From assembly GCF_022230955.1 (NCBI RefSeq), contig NZ_JAKKFI010000045.1, positions 62,001-126,000 of the forward strand: 64,000 bases of DNA. The letters are read 5' to 3'. This DNA is from Micromonospora cabrerizensis. GTDB taxonomy: Bacteria > Actinomycetota > Actinomycetes > Mycobacteriales > Micromonosporaceae. The translations under genes and the position numbers were made by a program. Below the pieces are notes generated by a model. The model did not search any database. It worked only from the letters and a program-made list of their open reading frames with translations, and was not told the origin of the DNA. This document shows, in pieces, positions 44,213-52,354 of this stretch; position 1 is the stretch's first letter, and every line of letters starts with the position of its first letter.

Positions 44213-45076
44213 ATGAGTGAGATGTTGGTGCCGACACAGGCGTCCGAGCCGATGCTGGACGACCCGCGCGCCCTCTACTGCGACCTGCTCAAGAAAGCGC
44301 TGACCAGGTACGTCTTCCGCGAGACGTGGATGCCCTACCAGCCGCGCCGGGGGTCCCTGCACGGCAAGCTCTACCAGCGTGGCCGGCACCTGCTGCAACG
44401 CAAGGGGCTGGAGCTGGTCCTCCAGTTCCCGTTCGACGAGGAGGCACGGGCCACCGGCCGGGACTGGCCGCCGGAGGCCGAGACCATGATCGGTCTGCGC
44501 CGGCTGGACAATCTGGAGCGGTGCATCGCGGACGTGCTGGACCGGGGCGTGCCCGGCGACCTGATCGAGACCGGCGTGTGGCGGGGCGGGGCGGTCATCT
44601 TCATGCGCGGGATGCTGCGCGCCTACGGTGACCGGGACCGGACGGTGTGGGTCGCGGACTCGTTCCGGGGTCTGCCGAAGCCGGCGCCCCACCGGATCGA
44701 GGACGTCGAGGACGGGCTCTGGCAGGTGCCCTTCCTGGCCGTGTCGCTGGAGCAGGTGAAGGCCAACTTCGACCGGTACGGGCTGCTCGACGACCAGGTC
44801 CGCTTCCTCAAGGGCTGGTTCGCCGACACCCTGCCGGACGCGCCCGTGGAGCAGATCTCGGTGATGCGTCTCGACGGAGACCTCTACGACTCGACGATGG
44901 TGGCGCTGCGCTCGCTCTACCCGAAGCTCTCGGTCGGCGGGTACGTGATCATCGACGACTACCACGCGGTACGCGGCTGCAAGCAGGCCGTCGACGACTT
45001 CCGCGCCGCGCACGGCATCGTGGACGAGCTGCACCAGGTCGACTGGACGTGCCGCTACTGGCGGCGGTCGCGCTAG
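44213..45076 (+). CDS. TylF/MycF-family O-methyltransferase
   Basis: A 287-residue member of the macrocin O-methyltransferase family, which methylates sugar hydroxyls. Conserved pieces: LERCIADVLDRGVPGDLIET then GVWRGGA (SAM site), VWVADSFRGLPKP, VRFLKGWFADTLPDAP, the metal site SVMRLDGDLYDSTM and GGYVIIDDYH, and a C-terminal HQVDWTCRYWRR. ATG at 44213 follows AAGGAG. It lies 87 bases behind the Wzz-like gene and ends the operon before a strong hairpin; likely decorates a polymer sugar. Confidence 0.9.
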   Translation: MSEMLVPTQASEPMLDDPRALYCDLLKKALTRYVFRETWMPYQPRRGSLHGKLYQRGRHLLQRKGLELVLQFPFDEEARATGRDWPPEAETMIGLRRLDNLERCIADVLDRGVPGDLIETGVWRGGAVIFMRGMLRAYGDRDRTVWVADSFRGLPKPAPHRIEDVEDGLWQVPFLAVSLEQVKANFDRYGLLDDQVRFLKGWFADTLPDAPVEQISVMRLDGDLYDSTMVALRSLYPKLSVGGYVIIDDYHAVRGCKQAVDDFRAAHGIVDELHQVDWTCRYWRRSR

Positions 45077-45093
45077 GTCTGCCCCGGCGAGGT

Positions 45094-45129
45094 CGGCGGG
45101 TGGGAGGTTCGAGGACTTCCCACCCGCCG
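45094..45129 (+). terminator. Terminator of the main polysaccharide operon
   Basis: Perfect 12-bp arms CGGCGGGTGGGA (45094-45105) and TCCCACCCGCCG (45118-45129), 12-base loop, 17 bases after the stop and followed by TTGT. Confidence 0.7.
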
Positions 45130-45203
45130 TTGTCGTGCGGTCAGGATGCCACGGCCGACGGTCTGAGGCTCGAGATCGTGCGCGCCTGCCGCACTGTGGC
45201 CTT

Positions 45204-45572
45204 TCAGCCCCGCGGTGCGACCCGGATACGGTTCCCGTCAGGATCGGCGGCGAGGAAGGTCAGCCCAAATCCCGCATCATGAGGCTCCCGCAGGATCGTG
45301 ACCCCCTGGGACTGCCACTGCTTGAAGATCGCGTTGACCTCGTCGGGTCCACCGCCGCCGATGGCCAGGCACACCTCACTGGTACGCGGAACGTCCGGCG
45401 ACAGACCCTCGAACTGGCCGGACCAGACAGCGAGGTCAGCGCCCGGCCCGAGGTCAAAGGTGATGTATCCCGGAGTCTCGAACGAGGGCCTCAGGTCAAG
45501 GAGCTCGCCGTAGAAACGAGCTGCGGCGGGAGCGTCGTTCACGTAGACGATGGACACGACGGATCTGGTCAT
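45204..45572 (-). CDS. VOC/glyoxalase superfamily protein
   Basis: A 122-residue vicinal-oxygen-chelate protein with two beta-alpha-beta-beta-beta units (SIVYVNDAPAAARFYGELLD, LREPHDAGFGLTFLAADPDG). Some usual metal ligands are not obvious, so it may be a binding protein rather than an enzyme. It is divergent from a WYL regulator 94 bases away, which probably controls it. This pair interrupts the polysaccharide locus. Confidence 0.82.
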   Translation of the reverse strand: MTRSVVSIVYVNDAPAAARFYGELLDLRPSFETPGYITFDLGPGADLAVWSGQFEGLSPDVPRTSEVCLAIGGGGPDEVNAIFKQWQSQGVTILREPHDAGFGLTFLAADPDGNRIRVAPRG

Positions 45573-45665
45573 GGTTGTTCCTTCTCACGGCTCGTAGGTG
45601 TGCATCCACCAGCCTGGCTGGAATATGCGCCGCATCGTGTCGCAATTTCCTGGAAAGCTCCGCGT

Positions 45666-46631
45666 GTGAACCCGGACCGTTTCTTCGCACTGATGCTGCT
45701 GCTCGAATCGAGGGATGGCGCGACCACCCAGGAACTTGCCTCGGCGCTCGGGGTTTCCCTCCGAACCATCACCCGGGACCTGAACTGGCTCCGTGACGCC
45801 GGTCTGCCGGTGACCGCCCACCGGGGCCGCCTCGGCGGCGTGACCATGCTGCCCGGGTCCGGGCTCGACCTCACACGACTCACGCCTGGCGAGCATGACC
45901 ATCTTTCGCTCATCGGGCTGGATGAGAAGCAACGCGCGGACCTCAACGCATCGGCCGAGAGCCGACGCGCGCTCGCCAAGCTCGCCGCGAGACAGTCACG
46001 TCGAGTTCATGAGCTCCTGCCGCTCACCGACGTCGTGCACGTGGACAGCCGTCCCTGGCACCAGAGACGCGCTTCCGGCACGAGTCCGGCTTCACTGATC
46101 GGCGCGGTGCGGCGAGGTCGCCAGCTACGGATTGAGTACGACAGCCCCCGCGAGCCGTCCCCACGCGACCTGGTCGTGGATCCCTACGGGCTGCTCGCCA
46201 AGGCCGGCATCTGGTACCTCGTCGCCGACCGTGCCCGGGTGCCACGGATGTACCGACTCGAACGGATCACCACGTGGAAAGAAGTCGACCAGCCACGACG
46301 GCTCCGCGAGAACCACACCCTGGCCACCGTCGCCGCAGCGCTCACTGATCAGTGGGAGCACCACCACGCGCTAGAGGTCAGCGCCACCATCGACCGGACC
46401 CAGATCGAGCGAGCGCAACGGATCTTCGGCCTACGACTCGTCCGGGACGACGATGAGGAATCCGGGAACGGCCACAAGGTAACGATTCGCTTCCCGCATC
46501 TGGAGGACGTGCGAGCACTACTGCCGTTCGGGAACGCCGTCACTGTGCACGGCCCCACCGAAGCCAGGGCTCACCTCCGCGACCTCGCCACCAACCTTGC
46601 CCACCACTACGCGCCGGCACCAACGTCCTGA
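45666..46631 (+). CDS. HTH-WYL domain transcriptional regulator
   Basis: A 321-residue regulator of the YafY/DeoR-like WYL type. The N-terminal HTH_11 (residues 3-55: FFALMLLLESRDGATTQELA, LGVSLRTITRDLNWLRDAG) is followed by the WYL domain (about 140-210; PYGLLAKAGIWYLVADRARV, MYRLERITTW) and a WCX C-terminal extension (from about 235). GTG at 45666 was chosen for the typical opening VNPDRFFAL with GGAAAG upstream. Likely regulates the divergent VOC gene. Confidence 0.88.
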   Translation: MNPDRFFALMLLLESRDGATTQELASALGVSLRTITRDLNWLRDAGLPVTAHRGRLGGVTMLPGSGLDLTRLTPGEHDHLSLIGLDEKQRADLNASAESRRALAKLAARQSRRVHELLPLTDVVHVDSRPWHQRRASGTSPASLIGAVRRGRQLRIEYDSPREPSPRDLVVDPYGLLAKAGIWYLVADRARVPRMYRLERITTWKEVDQPRRLRENHTLATVAAALTDQWEHHHALEVSATIDRTQIERAQRIFGLRLVRDDDEESGNGHKVTIRFPHLEDVRALLPFGNAVTVHGPTEARAHLRDLATNLAHHYAPAPTS

Positions 46632-46644
46632 ACAGCAACACCCA

Positions 46645-46729
46645 GCGCTGTCGGGCAAGGAGGGCTCGTCGCCGCAGGCGAGATCCGCGCCCGGCCGACG
46701 AGGACGAGTAGCCCTCGGGCTGACAGCGC
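46645..46729. terminator. Nested stem-loop between convergent genes
   Basis: Outer arms GCGCTGTC (46645-46652) and GACAGCGC (46722-46729), inner arms GAGGGCT (46660-46666) and AGCCCTC (46710-46716), with further pairing of CTCGTCG-type sequence inside. It lies between the convergent WYL and LCP genes and probably terminates one or both. Confidence 0.5.
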
Positions 46730-46733
46730 CGTC

Positions 46734-47786
46734 CTAGTTCGCCGGTGGCGTCTGCGGGTTGGCCGCGAGCCACTGCGCCACGCGGTCGTCGCGCAGGGCC
46801 GTGAAGAGCGCCGGGGCCCGGACCTCGTCCAGCCGTACCGCGGACCCGGCGGGGGTCTGCAGGTTGGCGTCACTGAAGGGGACGGTGACGAACTGGACCG
46901 TCTCGGGCTTCACCTTGCGCAGCGCGAGGGTGAGGTCGGCCAGATTGAGGTCGCGGTCGACGATCAGCGACTCCGCTGCCGTGGTGAGCACCCGGTCGAG
47001 CCGGGTCGGGCTGGTGAGCAGACTCGTCGCGGTGACCCGCTCGGCGAGGGCACGCACCACGAGCTGCTGGTCGTGGATGCGCCCGAAGTCACCGCCGGGC
47101 ACGCCGTGCCGCTGCCGCATCAGGTCGTCGGCCGCCTTGCCGTCCAGGTCGTGACAGCCGGCGAGCCAGGTGACGCCGGTGTCCGAGGACTTGACGGTGT
47201 ACGGCAGGCACACGTTGATGCCCTCCACCGCGTCGACGAGCTTGCGGACGGCGGCGAAGTTCGCCACCAGCACTCCGTCCAGCGGCAGGCCGGTGAGTCT
47301 GGCGACCGTCTCGGCGGCCAGCGCGGCCCCACCGAACGCGAACGCGGCGTTGATCTTGTTCGGTCCGCCGGACCAGGTCTGCCCCGCGGCGGGCACGTGG
47401 ACGTAGCTGTCCCGGGGGATGGAGACGACGGTGGCACCGTCGCGGGCGGCGTTGACGTGCACCAGCATGATGGTGTCCGACCGCTCCCCCGGATAGAGGG
47501 CCTGGTCCGGCTCGCCGTCGCGGGAGTCCGACCCGAGCAGCAGGAGGTTGAGCGGTCCCGACTTCCACCGGCGCTCGTCGCGGGGGCCGGTGCCCTGACC
47601 GAGGATGTCCTCGCGCTGCACCCGGCTCTCGTACCGGTGCTTCAGGCCGAAGCCGACCGTGACGACGCCCCCGCAGAGCACGCCGAACAACGCGATCAGG
47701 GCGACCATGGCCTTCTTCCAGCGCGCCACGGCCCGCCATCGCGACGTCGCGGGCGGGACCGTCCGGCGGGGGTTTCCGGGCACCAT
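46734..47786 (-). CDS. LytR-CpsA-Psr (LCP) family glycopolymer transferase
   Basis: A 350-residue membrane-anchored enzyme with an N-terminal helix (KKAMVALIALFGVLCGGVVT, about 19-45) and an extracellular LCP domain: LNLLLLGSDSRDGEPDQ, ERSDTIMLVHVNAARDGAT, VVSIPRDSYVHVP, NKINAAFAFGG, and RQRHGVPGGDFGRIHDQQ with the conserved arginines and acidic residues for pyrophosphate/Mg binding. LCP proteins attach lipid-linked glycopolymers to peptidoglycan. ATG at 47786 follows GAGGTGG. It is divergent from the exosortase operon and probably anchors the polymer made by this locus. Confidence 0.92.
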   Translation of the reverse strand: MVPGNPRRTVPPATSRWRAVARWKKAMVALIALFGVLCGGVVTVGFGLKHRYESRVQREDILGQGTGPRDERRWKSGPLNLLLLGSDSRDGEPDQALYPGERSDTIMLVHVNAARDGATVVSIPRDSYVHVPAAGQTWSGGPNKINAAFAFGGAALAAETVARLTGLPLDGVLVANFAAVRKLVDAVEGINVCLPYTVKSSDTGVTWLAGCHDLDGKAADDLMRQRHGVPGGDFGRIHDQQLVVRALAERVTATSLLTSPTRLDRVLTTAAESLIVDRDLNLADLTLALRKVKPETVQFVTVPFSDANLQTPAGSAVRLDEVRAPALFTALRDDRVAQWLAANPQTPPAN

Positions 47787-47978
47787 CTTGACCACCTCTG
47801 ACCAACCTGTCGGGACGCCTGAACCTGTTGCGGGGCAAGGGAAGTCGGCGTGAGCGGCTGACACCCTTCCACCTAAGGAGTATTTAATCACTCTTTAGGG
47901 TTTCCATGCCGCTTTATCCTCTTTGCCCGATTCACCCGATGCCATTCTGGCCTCCGGGTTAGCGAGGGGGGTTTGGGC
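47787..47978. promoter_or_regulatory. AT-rich divergent promoter region of LCP and exosortase genes
   Basis: This 192-base region is locally AT-rich between about 47870 and 47925 (TTTAATCACTC then TTTAGGG). No coding potential seen. It must carry promoters for the LCP gene leftward and the micro-protein/exosortase operon rightward. Confidence 0.4.
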
Positions 47979-48128
47979 ATGTACGGAGTACCCACCAAGG
48001 GGCCACACATCGGCGGCGGTCTCGCCGCCACCGGGGTCGCCATTCAGTCGTGGTTGCTGGTCGGCGTCGGGCTGGTCGTGCTGGGCCTGGCGTTGTGGTT
48101 CGTCGCGATGTTGGGCCGCGAGCGATGA
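47979..48128 (+). CDS. 49-residue membrane micro-protein with LAATG motif, upstream of the exosortase gene
   Basis: MYGVPTKGPHIGGGLAATG is followed by one hydrophobic helix (about residues 20-43) and the basic end LGRER. This is the three-part layout of a cell-wall sorting signal: LAxTG (class E sortase type), helix, positive tail, but with almost nothing in front of it. A GAGGGGGG ribosome site precedes the ATG, and the TGA overlaps the ATG of the exosortase gene (ATGA), so translation is coupled. It could be a decoy, regulator or partner of the sorting enzyme. Function not known; I know of no named family. Confidence 0.7.
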   Translation: MYGVPTKGPHIGGGLAATGVAIQSWLLVGVGLVVLGLALWFVAMLGRER

Positions 48129-48667
48129 CGGCTTCCCCACGGGGGGCGTGGTTGCGCGCCAGTGCGGGGATCCTGTTCGGCATCGCCGTCGCCGCCGCCA
48201 CCCTGTGGCGGTGGCACGACATCGCCAGCGGCGAGGCGTGGCTCAACGCCAGGCTGGTCGACGCGGTCGGGTTGGCCGACGCCAGGTCGATCGGCGCGGC
48301 CGTCATCTTCCCGCTGGACGAGCGCTGGGTCGGCTTCATGGTCTCCAGCGGCTGCTCGGTCGCCATGTTGCTCATCCCGCCGATCGTGCTGGCCTCGACG
48401 CTCGTCGGCTTCCGGCGCATCTCGGTGTCCCGCGGGCTGAACGCCCTGGCGATGGCCATCGTGCTGCTGGTCACGGTGAACCAGTTCCGGCTCGCCGCGG
48501 TGGTGGTCTCGATGCAGACCTGGGGCTTCCGGCTCGGCTACGAGCGCAGCCACGTGCTGATCGGCTCGGTGATCACGACCGCTGGCCTGATCGCTGTCGC
48601 GATCCTGTTCGTGGTCCTGGTCAGCCGCACCAAGCGGCTCCGTGGAGGGATCGCCGGTGTCCACTGA
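48125..48667 (+). CDS. Exosortase/archaeosortase-family transpeptidase-like protein (XrtP-like)
   Basis: A 180-residue integral membrane protein with four clear helices (about 10-28, 67-95, 104-130, 144-167). The family's catalytic triad is visible in order: Cys77 in VSSGCSVAMLLIPPIVL, Arg122 in VTVNQFRLAAVVV, His143 in GYERSHVLIGSVI. It is much shorter than proteobacterial exosortases (usually 250 or more residues) and fits compact actinobacterial/archaeal sortase relatives. Such enzymes cut and anchor proteins with C-terminal sorting signals; a candidate substrate with such a signal lies two genes downstream. Start fixed by the ATGA overlap. Calling it exosortase P is from memory of the choice-of-anchor P association. 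Confidence 0.85.
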   Translation: MTASPRGAWLRASAGILFGIAVAAATLWRWHDIASGEAWLNARLVDAVGLADARSIGAAVIFPLDERWVGFMVSSGCSVAMLLIPPIVLASTLVGFRRISVSRGLNALAMAIVLLVTVNQFRLAAVVVSMQTWGFRLGYERSHVLIGSVITTAGLIAVAILFVVLVSRTKRLRGGIAGVH

Positions 48668-50189
48668 GACCCAGTCCCTCGCACTGCTCAACACGGCGGC
48701 GTTCCTGCTGTGTGTCAGCTTCTGCGCGTACGTGCTGAGCATCCTGGTGTTCCACCTCAAGAGCCGACGTAGTCGGGGCGGCAGCCCGGACGGCTTCGAC
48801 TGGCACATCATCGTGCCGTGCCGCAACGAGGCCTCGGTCGTCGGCGGCACGGTCCGGCGACTGCTCAGCGACTTTCCCCAGGCAACCGTCTGGTGCGTCG
48901 ACGACGCCTCCGACGACGGCACGCTCGCCGAACTGGCCGCCTTCGCCGACCAGCCTCGGGTGCACGTCATCGAGCGTCAGCTGCCGGACGCGCGGCAGGG
49001 CAAGGGCGCCGCTCTCAACGCCGCCTGGCGCCGCATCGAGCAGTGGTTGCCGGCCAACGCCGACCGCACCCGGGTGATCGTGGGCGTCCTGGACGCGGAC
49101 AGCCGACTCGACCCGCAGGGTCCCGTCGCCCTCTCCGGGCGGCAGTACTTCGGCGGGGAGGAGGTCGGCGCCGTGCAGGTGGAGGTGCGGATGCTCCAGT
49201 GCGCACCCCGTCGGTACGCCCCGACGACCGAGGTCAGCGGCTGGGGACGGCTGCTGATCCGGTTGCAGGACATGGAGTTCCGCGCACCGATCGCCGCCAT
49301 GCAGTCCCTACGCCGACGGACCGGCAGTGTCGCGATGGGCGGCAACGGCCAGTTCACCCGGCTGTCGCTGCTCAACGAGATCGCCGACGAGCACGGCACA
49401 CCGTGGCACGGGGCCCTGCTGGAGGACTTCGAGCTGGGCCTGCACATCCTGCTGGCCGGTGGGCGCACCGAGTACTGCTCGGAGAGCTGGGTGGCCCAGG
49501 AGGCACTGACCCGGATCGGGCCGCTGGTGCGGCAACGCACCCGCTGGGCTCAGGGGTCGATGCAGTGCGGCCGCTACCTCGGCAGGGTGCTGCGGTCACC
49601 GCGGATCCGCAACTCCGCGACCCTGGAGATCGCCCACTTCCTGGCCGCACCGTGGACCCAACTGCTCGGTACGCCGGTCTATCTCGCCTGCCTCGTGGTG
49701 ATGAGCTACTACATCGACAACACCACCGGTGGGTTGCAGGGCTGGTGGAGCAGTGGCGGCTGGGGCGTACCCCCGCTGGTGCTCGTCTTCGGTGTCGGGC
49801 CGTTCGCCCTGTGGGGCATCGTCTACCGCTCCCGGTGTGAGCCGCAGTTGTCGGTGACCAGAGCGTTGCTGCTCGGTGTCTGCCACTGGCTCTACAGCTA
49901 CGCCCAGTCGTTGGCGGTCTGGCTGGCCTTCGCCCGCATGGTGACCGCCCGCACCGACTGGCAGAAGACCGCGCGTGCCGCGGATCCGCCCACACCACCG
50001 GCCCCGGTCCGGGCCGTGGGTCGAGTGGCCGTGCCGGCCCAGCCGCGCCGGGTGCAACCGCCGCGCAGATCTGGTCGCGCCGACGGACCCCGCTCGATCA
50101 GGCCGCCCCGGCACCTGACCCACCTCTCGCACCTCACCACCACCCCCACCACCACAGACCGCCCCACAATCGCCCACGTCAGAAAGTAG
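48657..50189 (+). CDS. Processive GT2 glycosyltransferase (cellulose/hyaluronan-synthase-like)
   Basis: A 510-residue membrane glycosyltransferase. An N-terminal helix (about 10-35) is followed by the GT-A domain: HIIVPCRNEASVVGGTVRRL, WCVDDASDDGTLAEL, VGVLDADSRLDPQG (DxD), EDFELGLHILLAGG (TED-like) and the processive QRTRWAQGSMQCGRYL (QxxRW). Three or four C-terminal helices and a basic Pro-rich tail of about 75 residues follow. GTG at 48657 has GGAGGG 7 bases upstream; the gene overlaps the exosortase stop. It may make a polymer or glycolipid used with the sorted protein. Confidence 0.88.
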   Translation: MSTETQSLALLNTAAFLLCVSFCAYVLSILVFHLKSRRSRGGSPDGFDWHIIVPCRNEASVVGGTVRRLLSDFPQATVWCVDDASDDGTLAELAAFADQPRVHVIERQLPDARQGKGAALNAAWRRIEQWLPANADRTRVIVGVLDADSRLDPQGPVALSGRQYFGGEEVGAVQVEVRMLQCAPRRYAPTTEVSGWGRLLIRLQDMEFRAPIAAMQSLRRRTGSVAMGGNGQFTRLSLLNEIADEHGTPWHGALLEDFELGLHILLAGGRTEYCSESWVAQEALTRIGPLVRQRTRWAQGSMQCGRYLGRVLRSPRIRNSATLEIAHFLAAPWTQLLGTPVYLACLVVMSYYIDNTTGGLQGWWSSGGWGVPPLVLVFGVGPFALWGIVYRSRCEPQLSVTRALLLGVCHWLYSYAQSLAVWLAFARMVTARTDWQKTARAADPPTPPAPVRAVGRVAVPAQPRRVQPPRRSGRADGPRSIRPPRHLTHLSHLTTTPTTTDRPTIAHVRK

Positions 50190-50195
50190 ACATCT

Positions 50196-51059
50196 ATGCC
50201 ACGAGTTAGATCCGGTCTCGCCCGTACCGCCGCGGTGCTGGCCGGTGGCCTCGCCATGGTCGTCCTGGCGGCCTCTCCGGCCATGGCCGACACCTCCCAG
50301 TCCTCAGCCTCCGCACTACAGATCAGCCTGCTCGGTGGTGGCCTCGCGAGTTCCGGCACCGCGTCGGCCACGAACGACGGCACCACCGAGTCGATCTCCG
50401 GAAACCAGACTCCCCCTCTGGGCGTGCTCGGCGGGCAGACCGTCATCACCGCCGGGGTGTTGGTCCAGAACGTCCGGGCCTTCAACGACGGCACCTCGGC
50501 GGCCTGCGCCGGCGTGCTCGGCGTCGGCGGCACGGTGACCATCGGTCCCGGCGGGTCGTGCCTCGTCACGCCCGGCGCCGGGGTGTCGCTGGTCCTCGGG
50601 ACCAGCGGCCTCGCCTCGATCGCCCTGGTGGCCGACGCCATCACCTCGCAGTGCACGGCCACCAGCAGCCCGTCGGCGACGGGTTCGACGAGCCTGGTGA
50701 ACGCCCGGATCACGTCGACGCTGCTCGGCATCGAGACGACGCTGCTCAGCCTGCCGGTCAACCCGGCGCCCAACACCGGGCTGAACGTCCCGGGGCTGCT
50801 CAACCTGACCCTCAACGCACAGTCCAGCTCGGGTGTCGGTCAGTTGACCGTCACGGCGCTGAACCTGACGGCGCTCGGTGGAGCGCTGGCAGGGGTGACC
50901 ATCGGCACGTCCAGCTGCGGTGCCAACGCGATCGCACCCCCCATTCCGGTGATCCCGCTGGCCGGGGCACCGATCGCGCTCGGTATCGGCGCACTCGTGG
51001 CCGGCACCACCGGCGGGTTCTCGCTCTGGCGGCGTCGCCGCGCGGCAGCCAGGAGCTGA
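50196..51059 (+). CDS. Secreted choice-of-anchor-type protein with exosortase-like C-terminal sorting signal
   Basis: A 287-residue exported protein. Residues 1-31 are a Sec signal (AVLAGGLAMVVLAASPAMA-D). The body (about 32-245) is Ser/Thr/Gly-rich, beta-type, low in charge, with Cys pairs. The C-terminus (248-287) is a three-part sorting signal: proline-rich PPIPVIPLAGAP, one hydrophobic helix ending TTGGFSL, then WRRRRAAARS. It contains no LPxTG. This fits the choice-of-anchor P class and makes it the evident substrate of the exosortase encoded two genes upstream. It begins 6 bases after the glycosyltransferase stop. Confidence 0.85.
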   Translation: MPRVRSGLARTAAVLAGGLAMVVLAASPAMADTSQSSASALQISLLGGGLASSGTASATNDGTTESISGNQTPPLGVLGGQTVITAGVLVQNVRAFNDGTSAACAGVLGVGGTVTIGPGGSCLVTPGAGVSLVLGTSGLASIALVADAITSQCTATSSPSATGSTSLVNARITSTLLGIETTLLSLPVNPAPNTGLNVPGLLNLTLNAQSSSGVGQLTVTALNLTALGGALAGVTIGTSSCGANAIAPPIPVIPLAGAPIALGIGALVAGTTGGFSLWRRRRAAARS

Positions 51060-51065
51060 CCCGAC

Positions 51066-52226
51066 ATGTGTGCGAGCAGATCGACATCACGAGAGGTTTT
51101 GATCCTGGCCGGCACCAGGCCGGAAGGGGTCAAGACCGCGCCTCTGATCCGCCGTCTCCTCGATGACCCGAGGTTCACGGTGCGGGTGGCGGACACCGGT
51201 CAACAGCCGGGACGCGTCGCTGAGGCACTCGCCCCGTTCGGCCTCCACCCGGAGGTGAGCCTGCGCCCGCAACGGCACACCGGCTCGCTGGCGGAGTTGG
51301 CGGCGGCACTGATCACGGGGATCGACGATCTGGTCACACACCACCGTCCAGCGGCGGTCGTGGTGCAGGGGGACACCACGACCGCCCTGGCCGGCGGGAC
51401 GGTCGCGTTCTGGCGGCGCGTTCCCGTCGTACACCTGGAGGCCGGGCTGCGGACGGGCGACCTGGATCGGCCGTTCCCGGAGGAGGCTAACCGGGCCATG
51501 CTCGCGCGCATCGCGGCGCTGCACCTGGCGCCGACCCCGGCGGCCAGGGCGAACCTCATCGGCGAGGGCATCCCCTCGGACGCGATCGTGGTGACCGGCA
51601 ACACGGTCGTGGACGCGCTCCAGGATCTGGTCGAGCGAGGCACGGCCCAACCACCGACCTGGGTCGACCCGGGCCGGAAGCTGGTGGTGGCGACCGTGCA
51701 CCGCCGGGAGAACTGGGGTCACGGGGTGGCCGCCACACTGGACGGTCTGAGCCGGTTGGCGCGACGCTGCCCCGAGGTTCAGATCGTGATGGTCGCCCAT
51801 CCCAACCCGCAGGTCAGCGCAGCGGTCACCGCGGGGCTGACCGGCATCGCCAATGCCCGAGTCACTCCACCACTGCCCTACCCGCAGATGATCGGGCTGC
51901 TGCGGGTGGCCGACCTGATCGTCACCGACTCGGGTGGGCTTCAGGAGGAGGCCGCCACCCTGGGGGTCCCGTTACTGGTCACCAGGGACACCACGGAACG
52001 GCCGGAGGCCCTGACCGCGGGCCGCGGCGAGCTCGTCGGCACCGACCCGGAGCGGCTCGTGTCGGCCGGGCTTCGGTACCTCGCCGTCGGGCGCGGCGGC
52101 GCGGTCGGCTCGCCGTTCGGCGACGGGAAGGCCAGCGAACGCTCGGTCGCCGCCATGGCGGGGCTGTTGAGCCTGCCGGTCCCCCGCGTGGCGCAGCGTC
52201 GCCGGGTCGTCTCCCCCGCCGCCTGA
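51066..52226 (+). CDS. wecB: UDP-N-acetylglucosamine 2-epimerase (non-hydrolysing)
   Basis: A 386-residue WecB/MnaA-type enzyme converting UDP-GlcNAc to UDP-ManNAc. Motifs: LILAGTRPEGVKTAPLIRRL, VVVQGDTTTALAG, VHLEAGLRTGDLDRPFPEEA, VVATVHRRENWG, IVMVAHPNPQV and TDSGGLQEEAATLGVPLLV. It starts 6 bases after the anchor-protein gene, in one operon with the exosortase group, so ManNAc-type sugar is probably a component of this locus's polymer. A 12-residue N-terminal extension precedes the fold. Confidence 0.92.
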   Translation: MCASRSTSREVLILAGTRPEGVKTAPLIRRLLDDPRFTVRVADTGQQPGRVAEALAPFGLHPEVSLRPQRHTGSLAELAAALITGIDDLVTHHRPAAVVVQGDTTTALAGGTVAFWRRVPVVHLEAGLRTGDLDRPFPEEANRAMLARIAALHLAPTPAARANLIGEGIPSDAIVVTGNTVVDALQDLVERGTAQPPTWVDPGRKLVVATVHRRENWGHGVAATLDGLSRLARRCPEVQIVMVAHPNPQVSAAVTAGLTGIANARVTPPLPYPQMIGLLRVADLIVTDSGGLQEEAATLGVPLLVTRDTTERPEALTAGRGELVGTDPERLVSAGLRYLAVGRGGAVGSPFGDGKASERSVAAMAGLLSLPVPRVAQRRRVVSPAA

Positions 52227-52354
52227 AGGTTCGAGAATCGGGACAATCACCCATTACGGGGACAAACCTCCTTTACGCACTGATAATTGGCACATCGACC
52301 GGCGGCGTTCCGCTCTGTCGATCCCCACCATTCAGTGATCAGAGGAGTCGTCAG

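Noticed and set aside
42221..45034. Very long minus-strand open frame (over 900 codons) opposite the Wzz-like and TylF-like genes
   Set aside because: The product has no recognisable domains and is Arg/Ala/Gly-rich; the plus-strand genes have motifs, ribosome sites and coupled starts.
51091..51109. GAGAGGTTTTGATCCTGGC resembles the 5' start of 16S rRNA
   Set aside because: It lies in frame inside wecB (the strand before the GTRPEG motif), and no further rRNA sequence follows.
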